64,000 bases of DNA from Heliocidaris tuberculata. Its lineage: Eukaryota; Echinodermata; Echinoidea; Camarodonta; Echinometridae. Under the pieces are notes generated by a model. It did not search any database. It was not told the origin of the DNA and saw only the letters and a list, made by a program, of their open reading frames with translations. Of this stretch, positions 12,429 through 24,267 are shown in pieces; position 1 is the stretch's first letter; each line of letters begins with the position of its first letter. The stretch covers positions 1,325,784 to 1,389,783 of the forward strand of contig CM046839.1 in assembly GCA_025618425.1 (NCBI GenBank), given 5' to 3'. Position numbers and translations under genes: made by a program.

Positions 12429-13166
12429 CTTGCCCCTTAGACATGTTAGATACCATGAATACTGTCTACGTATCATGCAATAAAACTTTTTTTTTATAAG
12501 CACGAAATGAATGCATATATTTTTTTCTTTACCTTTCAGATTTACTTTGCAGCAGTAACATATATGCACATTATAATTTGCAATATTGTCATACTATATC
12601 ATTTATGTTCATATTGGCCATAATAATAGGCAGTTTCGCCTGAATTCCTATTTGTTTATTTATTCATTTTGAGCTAACTTTGCATGCCCTTATATATATG
12701 TATACATTTTTTTCTTTATTAGGATGATACATATATTGCCCAGTTATACTTCTATTGTACTCAAACATTAATTTGTAATATTCTATTCTTGAACTGTCCA
12801 GTTCACCTCATACCACTAACATGCAATATTCCTAATGATTACAGTCTGTTCTGCATAGCCTTTTTTAAATCAACCTTTTGATATTTAATCTTAATTCACT
12901 TGGTTCTTACTGAGAAAATTTGTTTCATTATGTGCAATATTCTATGTATAGAAATTTTATTATGTACTGGGAGCAGCAAGTGTGGGGGCACATGCCTCCG
13001 GGCAACAGTGTTGTACTTCACTTTTGTGCACCCTAACCCACTTGTTGTTCCCAATCCTTTTACATGTCCTCTTATATGATCTTTCGCATTCTTATTATGT
13101 ACTTGTCTCTTGCCTTGATGTATTGTACCTGTGTTTATTTTTATGAATGGTCGAATAAATAATAGC
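12429..13166. other. Non-coding; possible LINE 3' end just before the (AAT)n tract
   Basis: Sequence up to about 12890 is featureless. At 12950-13166 a less AT-rich patch ends in ATGAATGGTCGAATAAATAA and runs straight into (AAT)n. This looks like the 3' terminus of a plus-strand non-LTR retrotransposon, but no reverse-transcriptase residue pattern is visible. Confidence 0.4.
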
Positions 13167-13240
<74 letters not shown>

Positions 13241-13258
13241 TAATAATAATAATAATAA
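13167..13258. repeat. (AAT)n microsatellite
   Basis: About 90 bp of nearly pure AAT repeat. It probably grew from the tail of the retrotransposon-like sequence immediately before it. The Ile- or Tyr-rich open frames here are artefacts. Confidence 0.95.
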
Positions 13259-14619
13259 TTAGAATTAATAAAATCAAGTTTTCTACCTTTTGAAAAATGA
13301 AGTAGAAAAAGCAGAGTAATATCACAGATTTCTTTTTTTGAGATATATTTCACTCGTTGTCTTGCGGTTACTTTGCAATCCATGATATTGGAATCATTTC
13401 GCGTCATAACACTTTTAATGTTCAATTATACTTTTGAGTAAGAGACGAGTGAAATATTTTTTGTTTTTGATTTGAGTTTCAATTCAATGGAATTGATTAG
13501 GTTTACTTGTGGTAAAGAGCTGAATTTGATTTTACACAATAGGATTAGTCAACCATAAAGTAAAGTACACGGCTAAAAAGATGTTAATGTATACACCAAT
13601 AAAAAGATCATTATTTTTCTCTTCTTCTATCGCCCTGGAAAAAGACATGTGAGAGGAAACTGTCGTTTTTGTCTCTTAGGAGTTATTTTCCAGTTGCTCA
13701 TAAATTTGCTCAAAATTCCATGAAAAATAATCACATTAATTTTCGTACTTTTTAGTTTTCACCTTGTCTTTCTCAGAGTGTACAGTAACCATAAGATGAA
13801 GATGATAATACGATTGAATTACATGACTAAATACCTCATTTCATCGTAGTCATTACATCATGTCAAAGGGAAGGAAAATGAATTACTTGGATTTGATGGA
13901 TGACAGTTGCAATAAACTATCCAATAACGGTATTGACCACCAAACTGTTTTCCCCTTTGGAAGGGGAAGGTGGCAATGTGCAAATATTCAAATAGAATTT
14001 AGATGAAACTCAAAGTATGGTTGCGGTATTGATGTGTATTTACCTCGCTTACATATGACAACAGATTAAGGCCAATTTGAATAAACTGATTACTATTAAG
14101 TATTAACCTTAGATAAATATACAATTTTCGGCACTATGATGTATCATATTTACTTTCCATTTGCATTTCTTCATTTCTGCAACTTTCCTTACTATGAAAA
14201 TTAGGTTCATTCAAATTCATATCATCATGTAATCATTTAAAATAATCTGATTTATTTCCTAACATGTTCTTTTATATCCATATTCAATGGAAATATCAAT
14301 TACCTAGAACCAGATCTTTGGTTTATCGTCTACCTAATCAAAATGCAAGATACACTGTAACATTAGCAAGTCGTACAATACCTTGGTGGCATTATATTTG
14401 TAAGACAGTATGCTATTTCAGCTGTACTGTCAACAGGTTTGGGACTGACTATCTTGTTTTGATCTATTGCTTTGCTTCTGATAAGTATGATTGTGGCAAG
14501 AGTTCATAAGTTGGCCCATACAGCTTAAACTGAAATTATTCTTTCCTTTATTTTTTATTTTTAATTTTTTTTTGCTTCTTTTGTTTGGTTGTTTTTGCTT
14601 CTGTTGAGGCAAACATAGC
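13259..14619. other. Non-coding, nothing recognised
   Basis: I looked here, on the minus strand, for the AMT-A exon expected to start with the equivalent of W-G-W-L-G-F-N-C-G-S and did not find it. Only AT-rich sequence is seen. Confidence 0.55.
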
Positions 14620-14895
14620 ATGAAGTTTAATTTGCCCTTGACAATTTTCCCTAGCACTGTAACTGCTTGGAATGGGCTTCCTAAAAACACCCTTGATGCC
14701 ACTGCATTGGAGGCCTTCAAGGGAGCTCTCCCACTCAGCATCTCGACTGAGGAACTGGATTTTTAATTTCACAATATATCTTAATGCACCAACAAGCAGG
14801 TACTGCAAATGAGCACCCAAGTTCAATTCTTTAGCACAACATCCTCACTTATGGATCCTGCTGAGGATCGTCGTAGAAGTAGAAGTAGAAGTAGG
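14620..14895 (+). mobile_element. LINE 3' terminal fragment (5'-truncated)
   Basis: 14620-14766 encodes a 48-residue C-terminal tail containing TAWNGLPKNTLDATALEAFK. This is the typical end of CR1/jockey-like LINE reverse transcriptase ORFs (known: T-W-N-x-L-P ... S-L-x-x-F-K). A short 3' UTR follows, ending in a GTAGAAGTAGAAGTAG repeat at 14872-14895, which resembles known CR1-like termini. Everything upstream of the tail is missing, consistent with 5' truncation during target-primed reverse transcription. The fragment lies 90 bp beyond the splice donor of AMT-A, inside its first intron, in the opposite orientation. Confidence 0.8.
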
Positions 14896-14984
14896 TAACT
14901 ACCTTCACATTATTTTGAACATTATCATTATCATCAACATCAATAACGTCATATACTAAAATTCTACTAGAGTAAAAGACTCAC

Positions 14985-15697
14985 CATAACATGAAAAGAC
15001 CAAGCAACGTGTTGATGGGACTGCTCTGTACCGGTCTTTCCTCTATCTCTCCAAACCGTCCATGTCTAGGACCCAGCATGAGGGTAGCTACCAGACCAGT
15101 TACTCCTCCTAACAGGTGCACTGGTCCTGCTCCTGAGATATCCACCACCCCCATGGCATGGAGCCAACCTTTAGGCGCCCATATCCAGTGGGCTGGCAAA
15201 GCATACACGAAAGTGTTTACAAAAGAAAAGATGATATAGGCCTCGAGCTTTGTTCTCTCCGCCATCGCTCCACTTACAATGGTGGTTGCCGTAGTCGCGA
15301 AGGATGCATGAAAGAAGAAATGAGCAAAGAGATGCCCCATCTCAGCATCCACCCTAGTACTATCAACGAAGAAATCGCCGATGCCGATGAAACCGTTGGA
15401 TCCGTCGTTGATGCCGAAGCTGAGACCATAACCGAACATCCAGAATGAGATACCACCGAACAGAACATCGACGGCGTTTTTTACCATGATGTTGACCTCG
15501 TTTTTGAGAGTGACACTGCCTGATTCGAGGAGACCAAACCCTGATTGCATGGTGAATATGAGGAAGGCACTTGTTAGAATCCATGTTGCATCGTCCCATG
15601 TCGCTGCCCGATACGCGGTAGGACTCTCTGTAGTCATGCTCTCCGTCGTCGCGTTTCCCTCTTCCCACATCGTTGATGATTCCATTGTCGAACTCAT
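14985..15697 (-). CDS. AMT: AMT-A: ammonium transporter, large first coding exon (partial gene)
   Basis: Encodes the N-terminal half of an Amt/MEP-family ammonium carrier of the plasma membrane. The start ATG at 15697-15695 has A at -3. The exon runs 713 nt without interruption to TTATG|GTGAGT, a good donor. Ignoring it, the frame stops one codon later, just after F-M-L-W. Visible residues: D35-D36-A-T-W motif of TM1, F129 (AmtB F107, outer gate), the G-A-M-A-E-R motif at 143-148, W173 (AmtB W148), D186 (AmtB D160) and H194 (AmtB H168). N15-A-T is a glycosylation sequon on the outward N-terminus. The same region of the neighbouring AMT-B gene is split by four introns, whereas AMT-A has none here and has an intron where AMT-B has none. 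Downstream exons are not seen: either the intron exceeds 14.9 kb or the gene is truncated. Confidence 0.93.
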
Positions 15698-17012
15698 GTT
15701 TTCACGTCACTCAACATCCACTCGATCAAAACATAATAAAACACGTTGAATGTGGATGAACAACGATAAACTAAGACGAAGTTATTCTTGTCTGCACTCA
15801 GGTGGAAAACGGAAATCTTAGGGGATGTAGCGACGTCGAATAATTACGTCAGCATGCGATCGAACTTTTATGTATCGCCTAGCAATGAATATTGAAAATG
15901 AAGGAGCAGAGTAACTGTAGCGCTGTAAGGGTTCGGTGCTGATTCTAACTGATGTTTTATTAACGTTGCTTTGCCATTGTGTGTCGATATACCATCGTAA
16001 GCTCTTTGAATTATGATTTAATTTGTTAGAACGAAAATACATAGTGAACTCATTTTGCGTCCAAGTGAGCCTTTCATTTTATTGTTATCGTTTGTTCTTG
16101 CAACTTTACTCAAAGTCCCGAAACCTTCGACATTAAATATTGATTTAAGTGACCAATAGACATACGATATCATGTAACAGAAAGATGTTTTTATTCTTTA
16201 TTCAAGTGTTTTATAACAAAATTTAGCATCAGAAATGAAGTATATTCAAAATAGATTAAACGAAATATATTGAGTGCTGTTCACAGTCAAGGGTTTCGTG
16301 AAAATGTTTTAGTTTTTTAAAATTTTCTTTATGAATGTATTTGGTCTCGAGCACAACCAATTTCCTTAAAATAGCCTTGGAAGCTTCTAGGGAACAATGA
16401 GCTTGGGAACATATGTCCGACCGGACAAAATGTCTCGAAATATAGTGTAATTCTTTGATAATTTCGAAATGAATCACCTCTTTATGCCAATACATGTCTT
16501 AAATAGTTTCATTCGAGAGAAATTCATTAATATGTAAATTAGTCGTAACAAGGGATATTTATCGTTGCTCCATAAAGCCCTAAAATTCAACAATAAATAT
16601 ATATTATGTCACGAACATGCAGGCATTTCAAATAAAATGTTCTGGGTATTTTGGGATTTCAAAAAAATGGAAACTCAAACGATTTTCTTTTACCCCTTGA
16701 CTACCAGATATCTGATTTGCTTGTTCCGAAACAGCTAAAATGATATCATTTGGGATGGGGTGGGGTATCGGCCAGAAGTTATTTGCAAAAAGTGTCGATT
16801 GTTTTACAATGCCCTCAAAATTACTTTATTTAGAATTGCCTTTTAGTAGATTTACCCGCCTGTTGTACTTTGTCTTACTGCCGTGGATTTTTATGTTCTC
16901 ACTTCTTTCCTCCAAATAATGTACCTCAAGCATACGCAGTTGGCCTATTATGAATACTTCACATTATCATATAATATTTGTCAAGATAACAACAAAATTA
17001 AAGTACATGCAA
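15698..17012. other. Upstream region of AMT-A, spacer
   Basis: The 5' flank of AMT-A. The first 350 bp are less AT-rich and contain CGACGTCG and TACGTCAG motifs that could be regulatory, but I cannot assign a promoter. Past 16100 the sequence is plain AT-rich DNA. No further gene. Confidence 0.5.
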
Positions 17013-17083
17013 AGTAGTAGAAGAAGAAGTAGTAGCAGTAGCAGTAGTAGCAGCAGCAACAGCAACAGCAGCAGCAGTAGTAA

Positions 17084-17131
<48 letters not shown>

Positions 17132-17161
17132 CAGCAGCAGCAACAGCAGCAGCAGTAGTAA

Positions 17162-17232
<71 letters not shown>

Positions 17233-17233
17233 A

Positions 17234-17269
<36 letters not shown>

Positions 17270-17280
17270 CAGTAGTAGTG
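17013..17280. repeat. (AGT)n/(AGC)n trinucleotide array with higher-order units
   Basis: A trinucleotide array in which AGT blocks alternate with AGC-rich blocks. The AGC blocks (with occasional AAC) recur near 17050, 17131 and 17201, each followed by AGTAGTAATAGT. This shows duplication of a 70-80-bp composite unit. The poly-Ser, poly-Leu and poly-Thr open frames across it are artefacts. Confidence 0.95.
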
Positions 17281-20200
17281 GTATGGTGGAAAGAGAGGGA
17301 GAGAGAAAAAGAGAGACAGAGAGTGATATGGATACAGAAATCATGTCGGGAAGTAAGGAATAGTGTAATCCCTTGATATATATAAGGACATTTAGGAAAT
17401 CTTAATTTTCCTCTAAGATGGAAATGTTTCATTTGAAATGCCTTAATTGCATTTCCCCTATTGTGTACAAAATGCACAAAAGATACTATTTCATTACACT
17501 GTAATTATGTAGGTTTGTTTTTTTCATAGAAAATGCGGTGCTCTTAGCTTTTATAATAGCTTTTTTTGTCAAAATACGACATATTTTCTAATACAATAAT
17601 AACACACTATGTTAGGTGCTTACTTCCTGAGCTGAAAAGGCTAAAAGGATTTAATGAATTAGAAACAGTCAGAATTCTTTAGATTCTAATTAGATTGTGC
17701 TTTGAGCTCCATTCCACTGTGCTGCCTTTCCTCGACTAATGACGTAACTAAAGAGTTATTGAAGGTATTATTATTTTAAAAAATGCTTTTTACCAATAAA
17801 CTACTGCATGCAAAAGACATGAAATCTATAATTGGGGAAACCTTTGATTGGGCCATAGTCAGGATAGGGCCTGATATTTTACTGAAACTAAACTCTGGTA
17901 CGTGATATAAACAAAGAGCCTTGAAAGAAACAGCCCTGTCCAATAACTAGCAGTTACGCACAAGGCGATATTAACAGAACAAAACAACAACATAAAGAAA
18001 AGAAAAAAACAAGTGTTCAGAGTATCCGAGACAACAGACCTCTAAATTTTAATTAGTTGATTTGTTATTCTCCCTATACAGCACGACAAACAAGTCAACA
18101 CCGTAGGTCAACGCAATCATAGCGTTCTTTTCTCTCTACTTCCTTTTTATCTTTTCTTCTGGAAATAACTTCACTCGAATATCTGAGGGGCGTGATATAA
18201 TGAATCGTAGTGGTTCATGAAGTTGATTAGATTAAGCATCTTGGAGTGATATTTGATTACCGATGTGTTTGAAGTTCTGATCCATTTACATGTTATGAAA
18301 CAATGTAATTACGGAAACTTGAGCGGAGTAGTTGAACTCGATTGTGCACTTTGTATAGCCTGGGTTGAATTACATCTTTTTAACTATCAGGAGGAGAATT
18401 ATCAGTTATCAGTATCTTTCTTTGATTTTTACGCAATGCGCAACGTTCGGTTGTCGGAAGAATCTTAAGTGATGTAGTTTAAGAAAATTCATTTTTAATT
18501 GATGATTCCCTGGATTGAATAATTTACTAATAAATGGCATACAGAGTGGAGAAACTAAATAAAAATTGGAATATCAGTCTAGTATGTAAAAAAAAAACCT
18601 TGATAGGTTCCAGAGTAGAGATTGTGGATGAAAGATTTAGCAATTAGGAAGACAAAACCCTTGAATGGTGGAATATGTTCAGTTAAAGAAGCACAATTAC
18701 TTTTCCTGTTTGTACCAGAAGCCAAGCTTTGTACATGAGCTAAGGGGGGGGGGGGGAAGAGGGTTTATCATTAAATAACATTGGTTGTAAAGTTGAAGAT
18801 TGAACATTCAACTTGATTAGAACCCCCAAAATTACAATAACATACAAACAGACACAAAAAAACCCACATCTTCCTTGATTGACATCCATAACATTTCATG
18901 TTGATTCACTAAACATATTGTCAGCCTTGTTGAATATTGAATATTGACACGGTGTAATTGTTATGTTACAGAGGAGTATACTCCGAAATGAAGGAAAAAT
19001 GAGAAAAAAAATTTGAAACTTGAATCAAGAGTCTCCTTGTTGGACTATTGTGCAAAAACGGGCACTAGCGATATCGTCGGAGTCTCCAATTTCTCGCTTT
19101 TCATATAGACTACATACAATCGTATATCATCACGAATGATGGGCAACCTAGCAACGGTATATAATTACATCTTCCCTTAGTTACCAATAGAAAACGGTAA
19201 AAATTTCGGGCGCCATTTGAATTGAACCAAGGAGATACAGAATGACTGAACCAGTTGTGCTCACAAGATGTGAATTACTTAAGATATTTTAACAAAACGC
19301 TAGTTTTGCAAAATGGTGATGAACCATTAAAGTAACTACAATATTACATGTAATATCAAGAGCAAAACTGCAGTATGTTGATGATGAAAAGTGAATTTGC
19401 CTTACTTGTGCGCTGTAATCAATAAATATAAAATTTTATTAACAGATTATTGGCTTACGTTTTATATTATATGGTTCCTTTGTATTTATTCTCAATGATT
19501 AATAATTCATCTTCTTTCTGACAGAGTAATGACTGCTTACATCTTTTGAACAATAATTATTTGTTTAATTTAGGCATTTAATGTAAAACAAAAACAGAAC
19601 GGGGTATTACCTCAAAGATTCTTTAGATCCCAGATTTCATAGTCATCTGGTTCAAAATCAGAAGCAGTGAAGCTCAGTTCAATTTACTGTCATATACACA
19701 CACACAAAAAAACCCAATCCAAATAAATTGAATAAACTTTTCCAATATTTTCTTCAAATTTGAATACAGTATGGCTTATTTGGTTGTTGACATAGCCTTT
19801 AGTTGAGAAAAAAATATGAAAAATATATATGCAACTTGTATCTATGACTTAAATGAAAGCTTTATAAGCGTCAAGTAAAATTGTAAGATTGATCAGCTTG
19901 AAAACCCCTAAAAACTAAATTAAAAGCCCTCTTGCAGCGTTGACGTTAGAGCTTGACGCCATCTTTTGGCCATTTTGAAAGATCATCAAGGAACAGTTCT
20001 ACGTTCTAGAGTAGAATTATACAGGTAGTTTAAGTCTTACTTTTTTATGGTAACCAATTCATTTTCTCCTGATTAGACAATTATGACAAGTTGGTAGCCC
20101 GTGATGACTTGAAGCAATACTATTTCCATAGCAATTTCAATAAATAAATCCCAGGGAATTAGAGTCTAAAATACATTCATGCTAATTTAATTGGATTAGT

Positions 20201-21819
20201 GATTTACATGTATTCTTTAGAATGTTTTTTTCTCTGTATCACTGGGAATCGGCGGCGGATCGGAACGGGGCAAGGGGGTACAGGACCCCCCCCCCCCGGC
20301 GAAACTTAGTCTGACATACCTAACGTACACCAAAAAAAAAATCTGCCCCAAAAGTGTGTTCAGTTTTTGTCAGAGATTTGGATAGTTTTGTGCCCCCATG
20401 CCTGCAAGAGAATCCTGGTTTCTTCCTTGTGAATGCATCATACTCTTCATTATCTCATTATTGCCATGATCATAAAATATTGTTGTTGTTTTTTACATTA
20501 AATTACAAAAATGTTGTTATGTCTTGTGTATTTGTTTTATAATCATTATGCCTATCAGGAACAATATTTTTCCAGATTGCTATTAATATGATTAGCAAGA
20601 TCTACTGAGAAATCAAATGTAGAGTCAAAGAACGGAGAGAGATTAAACAAAACGTCTGCTGTGACGTCACATGGATAATATACCCACACCCCTCCCACCA
20701 GTAGGGTATATATAATTTTACTCGTATAGAGCCGTGTAATCCAAGCTGTTATGATTCATGGTAATTTGAAAATCAATATATCAGATGAAAACTGGGAGCG
20801 TGAACGCTATCATATTGACGGATATAACTTGATCTATTCCATGTAACATTTGCCATGCCTATGGATGCATGGCACGTTGATATAGCATCTTCCTTTATCG
20901 TAATCTACATTAAATCGTGGCATATTTTGTATTCCAGTTGCGTCATTTCCATTGCGTTAGTACCTAGGCTAATCAAGCTTATAAAGAAAAAATCGTGAAT
21001 GCACCAGTGATATTTAACATAATGTTTGCACTGTTAATTTGCATTGACCATGTTTACTTTTTTGTACGTTGTTTATCTCACATTGCGCGTCATAGACCGC
21101 GTCATTTGCGGACGCTATTCTACGTCAAAATGACGCAAAAAGGAATAAAAATCAGGACATAATAGCGGACTGACATTAACACTTTTGTTATTGAAATATT
21201 GGATATCAAGGTACAAGGAGAACTTCTCACACCATATCATGTGAAATAACAGTTGGCACTCTTCAAATGATTTATACGCGGAAACGGTTTCTATTTGTTA
21301 GGCACTTCAAGCTAATGAAAACATGTAAGGCCAAAATAAAAATGATTGTCTGTACGTAAATATTTTTGTGCCCAGCACTGTATACACTATTCATCATATT
21401 GATATTAGCCTGGTAGATCTTGTATAAATCACTCGAAAAGAGGGCTGATTTTAATCATAATGATCACATTTCCATAGTGATCTTCATTGTTATGAAAATG
21501 AAAAGGTTGATAGACAACGATCGTTCTATTTAATTCGTGTCGTAGAAAACTTTTCTTAGATTTTGGAAGTAAAGAAAAAAAAAAGTTTATATTAGAATAC
21601 CAAGATAATGTTTCTAATGTACTAACTATGACAATGTCTGAAAATGCACTTACAAAGGAACAGACTAATTATGCGAAAAAAAGGTGACCATGCATGGCCA
21701 CTCTCACCATCTTGGCTAGGTTAATGATGTAGACGCAAAAAAGGAAAGAATAATAATCATAACAAAATAATAATTATGTAACGTACCGATAGGTATTAGC
21801 TAAATGAGGCTGTTCTAAT
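17281..21819. other. Intergenic spacer between AMT-A and AMT-B, no gene recognised
   Basis: AT-rich sequence without credible coding. 20960-21170 resembles 47690-47930: both contain GCTAATCAAG, then a motif like G(A/C)(A/G)CCAGT and TTACTTTTT.GTACG, so a diverged dispersed repeat is likely. A G-run lies at 18744 and a C-run at 20286. Confidence 0.55.
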
Positions 21820-23625
21820 AAATGTCTTTTTGGTTTAAGTCGTATCTTAACGACAGGAAACAATACGTTTCAATTCAAAATAAGAAATCAAGCATTATGC
21901 ACTCTTAAAATAACTGGGCAAAATATGCCCAACTTTTAACCAACACCGGGCAACATACTGTCCACACAACTATTGGTTAAAATCTGCCCAACTGATGTTG
22001 GGTTGTTACACAAATTGGTTGATTCATTAGGAGATTTGGGCAAGAGTTACACAATGCTGGGCCATATTTAACCAACCGTCAGCTGCCCAACTAAATTTAC
22101 CCAACCTTTTAAGAGTGTGGATGTCAGTAAAGGAGTGGATCAGGGTTCAATACTTGGGCCCCTCCTGTTTACAGTCATGGTAAACGATCTTTCCAGGTAT
22201 ATAGTATATAAGGGAATGTTTATATGTACGCTGACGGTACCAGCACTTCTGTTTATGGAAACAGTCCAACAGAACTCGAAATCCCGCTCAACAATGTAAT
22301 GCATGAAGTAAATGAATGGGTTGACAGAAATAAGTTGATCCTCAGTGCAGAGAAGACCAAAATCATGTTAATAGGTTCAAAACAAAATTTGCATCGAGTT
22401 TCAAATCTAAAGTTACATGTTACATTGAATGGTAAATATGTTGTATTTGTTGATGAATCTAGGTGTTTAAGTGTAACCATCGACTCTTATCTTGACTTTA
22501 TAATACATACTGAAAAAACTGCTTTGACGGTGAAACAAAAACTAGATGTAATAAGAAGATTAAAAAACGTTTTTTTTTTTTTTTCTACTAAACAATTATT
22601 TGATATTATACTGGGGGTACATTATACACCATGTCCTTTACTGTTGTAATGTGTGGTCACGTAGAAGTATGGGAAATATCAATACCTTAAACAAAATACA
22701 CAAAAGAGCTGCCTGCATAGTATCAAATAAGTCATGGGATACAACTTCCGTAGATGTATTTCAGTTACTATGCTGCATGGCCAACTCTTGATACATTGTT
22801 TGGGAAGACGATCTGCTGTTTAATGTATAAATAAGTGAATAATATAACACCCGAAATTGTACACGACAGATTTATTTTCGTTGATGATATTTCACAACGA
22901 ATGACTCGTAACAGAGATAAGCTGATGTTGCGGTTACCCAAATGTAAAACAGAATTTTACAGGACGGCATTTATTTATTCAGGCATTGAAATCTGGAATG
23001 AGTTTCCGCTTGAAGTTTAACAAGCACAGAGCCTAGCAGTCTAGAGAGCTCGAAAAGAATTCCTCACATGATACGTTGTTGTGCTGTTGATACACAAACA
23101 AAAATAAATATTGACCTACTATGATGTAAGGTCTTTTATCATTGTCTTCTGGTACCATTTAATCCATTTTTGTCCCTTTAGATTTTAATCCGTAACTCCA
23201 AAATCACAGTTATTACATGATTACTATAGTTTCTCTCTCATGGTCTTTAATTTTGATTAAGTTCTTAGTGCCACTTGATTCTTTGAATATAATTTGGATT
23301 TTCGTATCCTGCAATATAATGTTAACATAATTATCATTATTTAAAAGTTGTTCTTTTGTGCGGTGTTGATTATGTTTATATTCAATTAATGTCTTGTCAT
23401 GCGTTTTGTCTAATTTATTCTGATAGTTGATTCGTATTATTATCTAAGCCATGCCTAAACCTCTCGATATTTTGTTAAATGTTCTATTGTGATATTTTGT
23501 ACAGTTTTAATTGTAATTATGTATTTTCATGTTTGGTTTTTATTTTATCAGGGCTCTGTGGAAGACTAGTTTTATTATGTAATGAACAGACTACCCTGAA
23601 TAAAGATGTGAAGAAAAAAAAATTA
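21820..23625 (+). mobile_element. Decayed CR1-like LINE (reverse transcriptase 3' half plus 3' UTR)
   Basis: The frame begins with F-W-F-K-S-Y-L-N-D-R-K-Q-Y-V at 21827, is interrupted by a small element (21900-22117) and resumes with QGSILGPLLF (RT motif B) at 22138. The catalytic YADD box (motif C) reads YADG near 22226, so the second metal-binding Asp is lost. Frameshifts occur near 22224 and 22600, and a stop follows F-I-Y-S-G-I-E-I-W-N-E-F-P near 23020. A 3' UTR continues to GACTACCCTGAATAAAGATG and an A-run at about 23625, a typical LINE terminus. The copy is dead: frameshifted, mutated at the active site and 5'-truncated. Confidence 0.85.
21900..22117. mobile_element. 218-bp foldback element inserted in the LINE
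   Basis: The ends are CACTCTTAAAATAACTGGGC and, inverted, GGGCA/CCCAACCTTTTAAGAGTG. The interior repeats GGGCA/TGCCC-type words. It is flanked by TG at 21898-21899 and 22118-22119. Removing the element and one TG rejoins the LINE reading frame without a shift (…S-I-M | D-V-S-K-G…), which fixes the boundaries. No coding capacity. Confidence 0.85.
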
Positions 23626-24077
23626 GGGCTTTACTCTGATATTAAAGCTCTAAATCGCTTGCTTGTGTAAGCAGCGCACGTTTTCAGCGCGCGCATCTAT
23701 ATGAACGGCAACATCCAGTCTCTATAAGATGAACAGTGTGTGATGATTTGAAATTTGATCTGCCGCGCTACCAACAAGCTAATTCTATGTATCTAATGTG
23801 AAGTTGTGAAGATGAATACCCTGCACATGGCTTATATCTTCTTAAACGAATATGAACTGACCCATTAATCTCGACCTCTCAACTTCAGTGGCAAATTTCA
23901 TCCAGTAAGCCTAACTCTTAAAACGCCGAATACTCCGTTCTCTTATTTCATTATCGCTATTTCTACCAGATGCAGGATATCACTCAAACTCGCCATTTCA
24001 TTACCAAATTAGGTATAAGCGTATAACGTATATATCCTTGCGAAATACATTTTTAATCGCAATTTATCGAGGGGAAG
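23626..24077. other. 5' flank of AMT-B
   Basis: 450 bp between the LINE terminus and the AMT-B start codon; it must contain the 5' UTR or a further upstream intron. A TATA-like GTATATATCC lies at about 24030, 40 bp before the ATG. That is close for a core promoter with a leader, so I do not assign it. Confidence 0.4.
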
Positions 24078-24267
24078 ATGGAGGATATCACTTTATTACC
24101 CGACCAGGGTAATTATACCAATCAATCGTGTGATGGGTACGAGAATGCTACCGGTTGCTACGGGAACTTGACCGGTGATGCGTTGGGGTCGTCGGATCCT
24201 GGGACCAGTTGGGATGATGCTACTTGGATTCTCACCAGTGCTTTTGTTATCTTCACTATGCAGTCAG
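24078..24267 (+). CDS. AMT: AMT-B exon 1
   Basis: Start ATG at 24078 (GGGGAAGATGG context, A at -3). Encodes an acidic, glycosylation-rich N-terminus and the start of TM1 (SWDDATWILTSAFVIFTMQS). The donor is TCAG|GTGAGA, phase 1. It joins to exon 2 to give Q-S-G-F-G-L-L-E-S-G, exactly as in AMT-A. Confidence 0.93.

Noticed and set aside
14991..15749. Several open frames overlapping AMT-A on the plus strand and in another minus frame
   Set aside because: Shadows of the AMT-A exon; none has family resemblance, whereas the AMT frame is unambiguous.
16950..17477. Long poly-Ser, poly-Leu and poly-Thr open frames
   Set aside because: They are translations of the AGT/AGC trinucleotide array in all frames and both strands, with no conserved flanking coding sequence.
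22117..23020. An active retrotransposon
   Set aside because: The catalytic box reads YADG, there are several frameshifts and the 5' part is absent.
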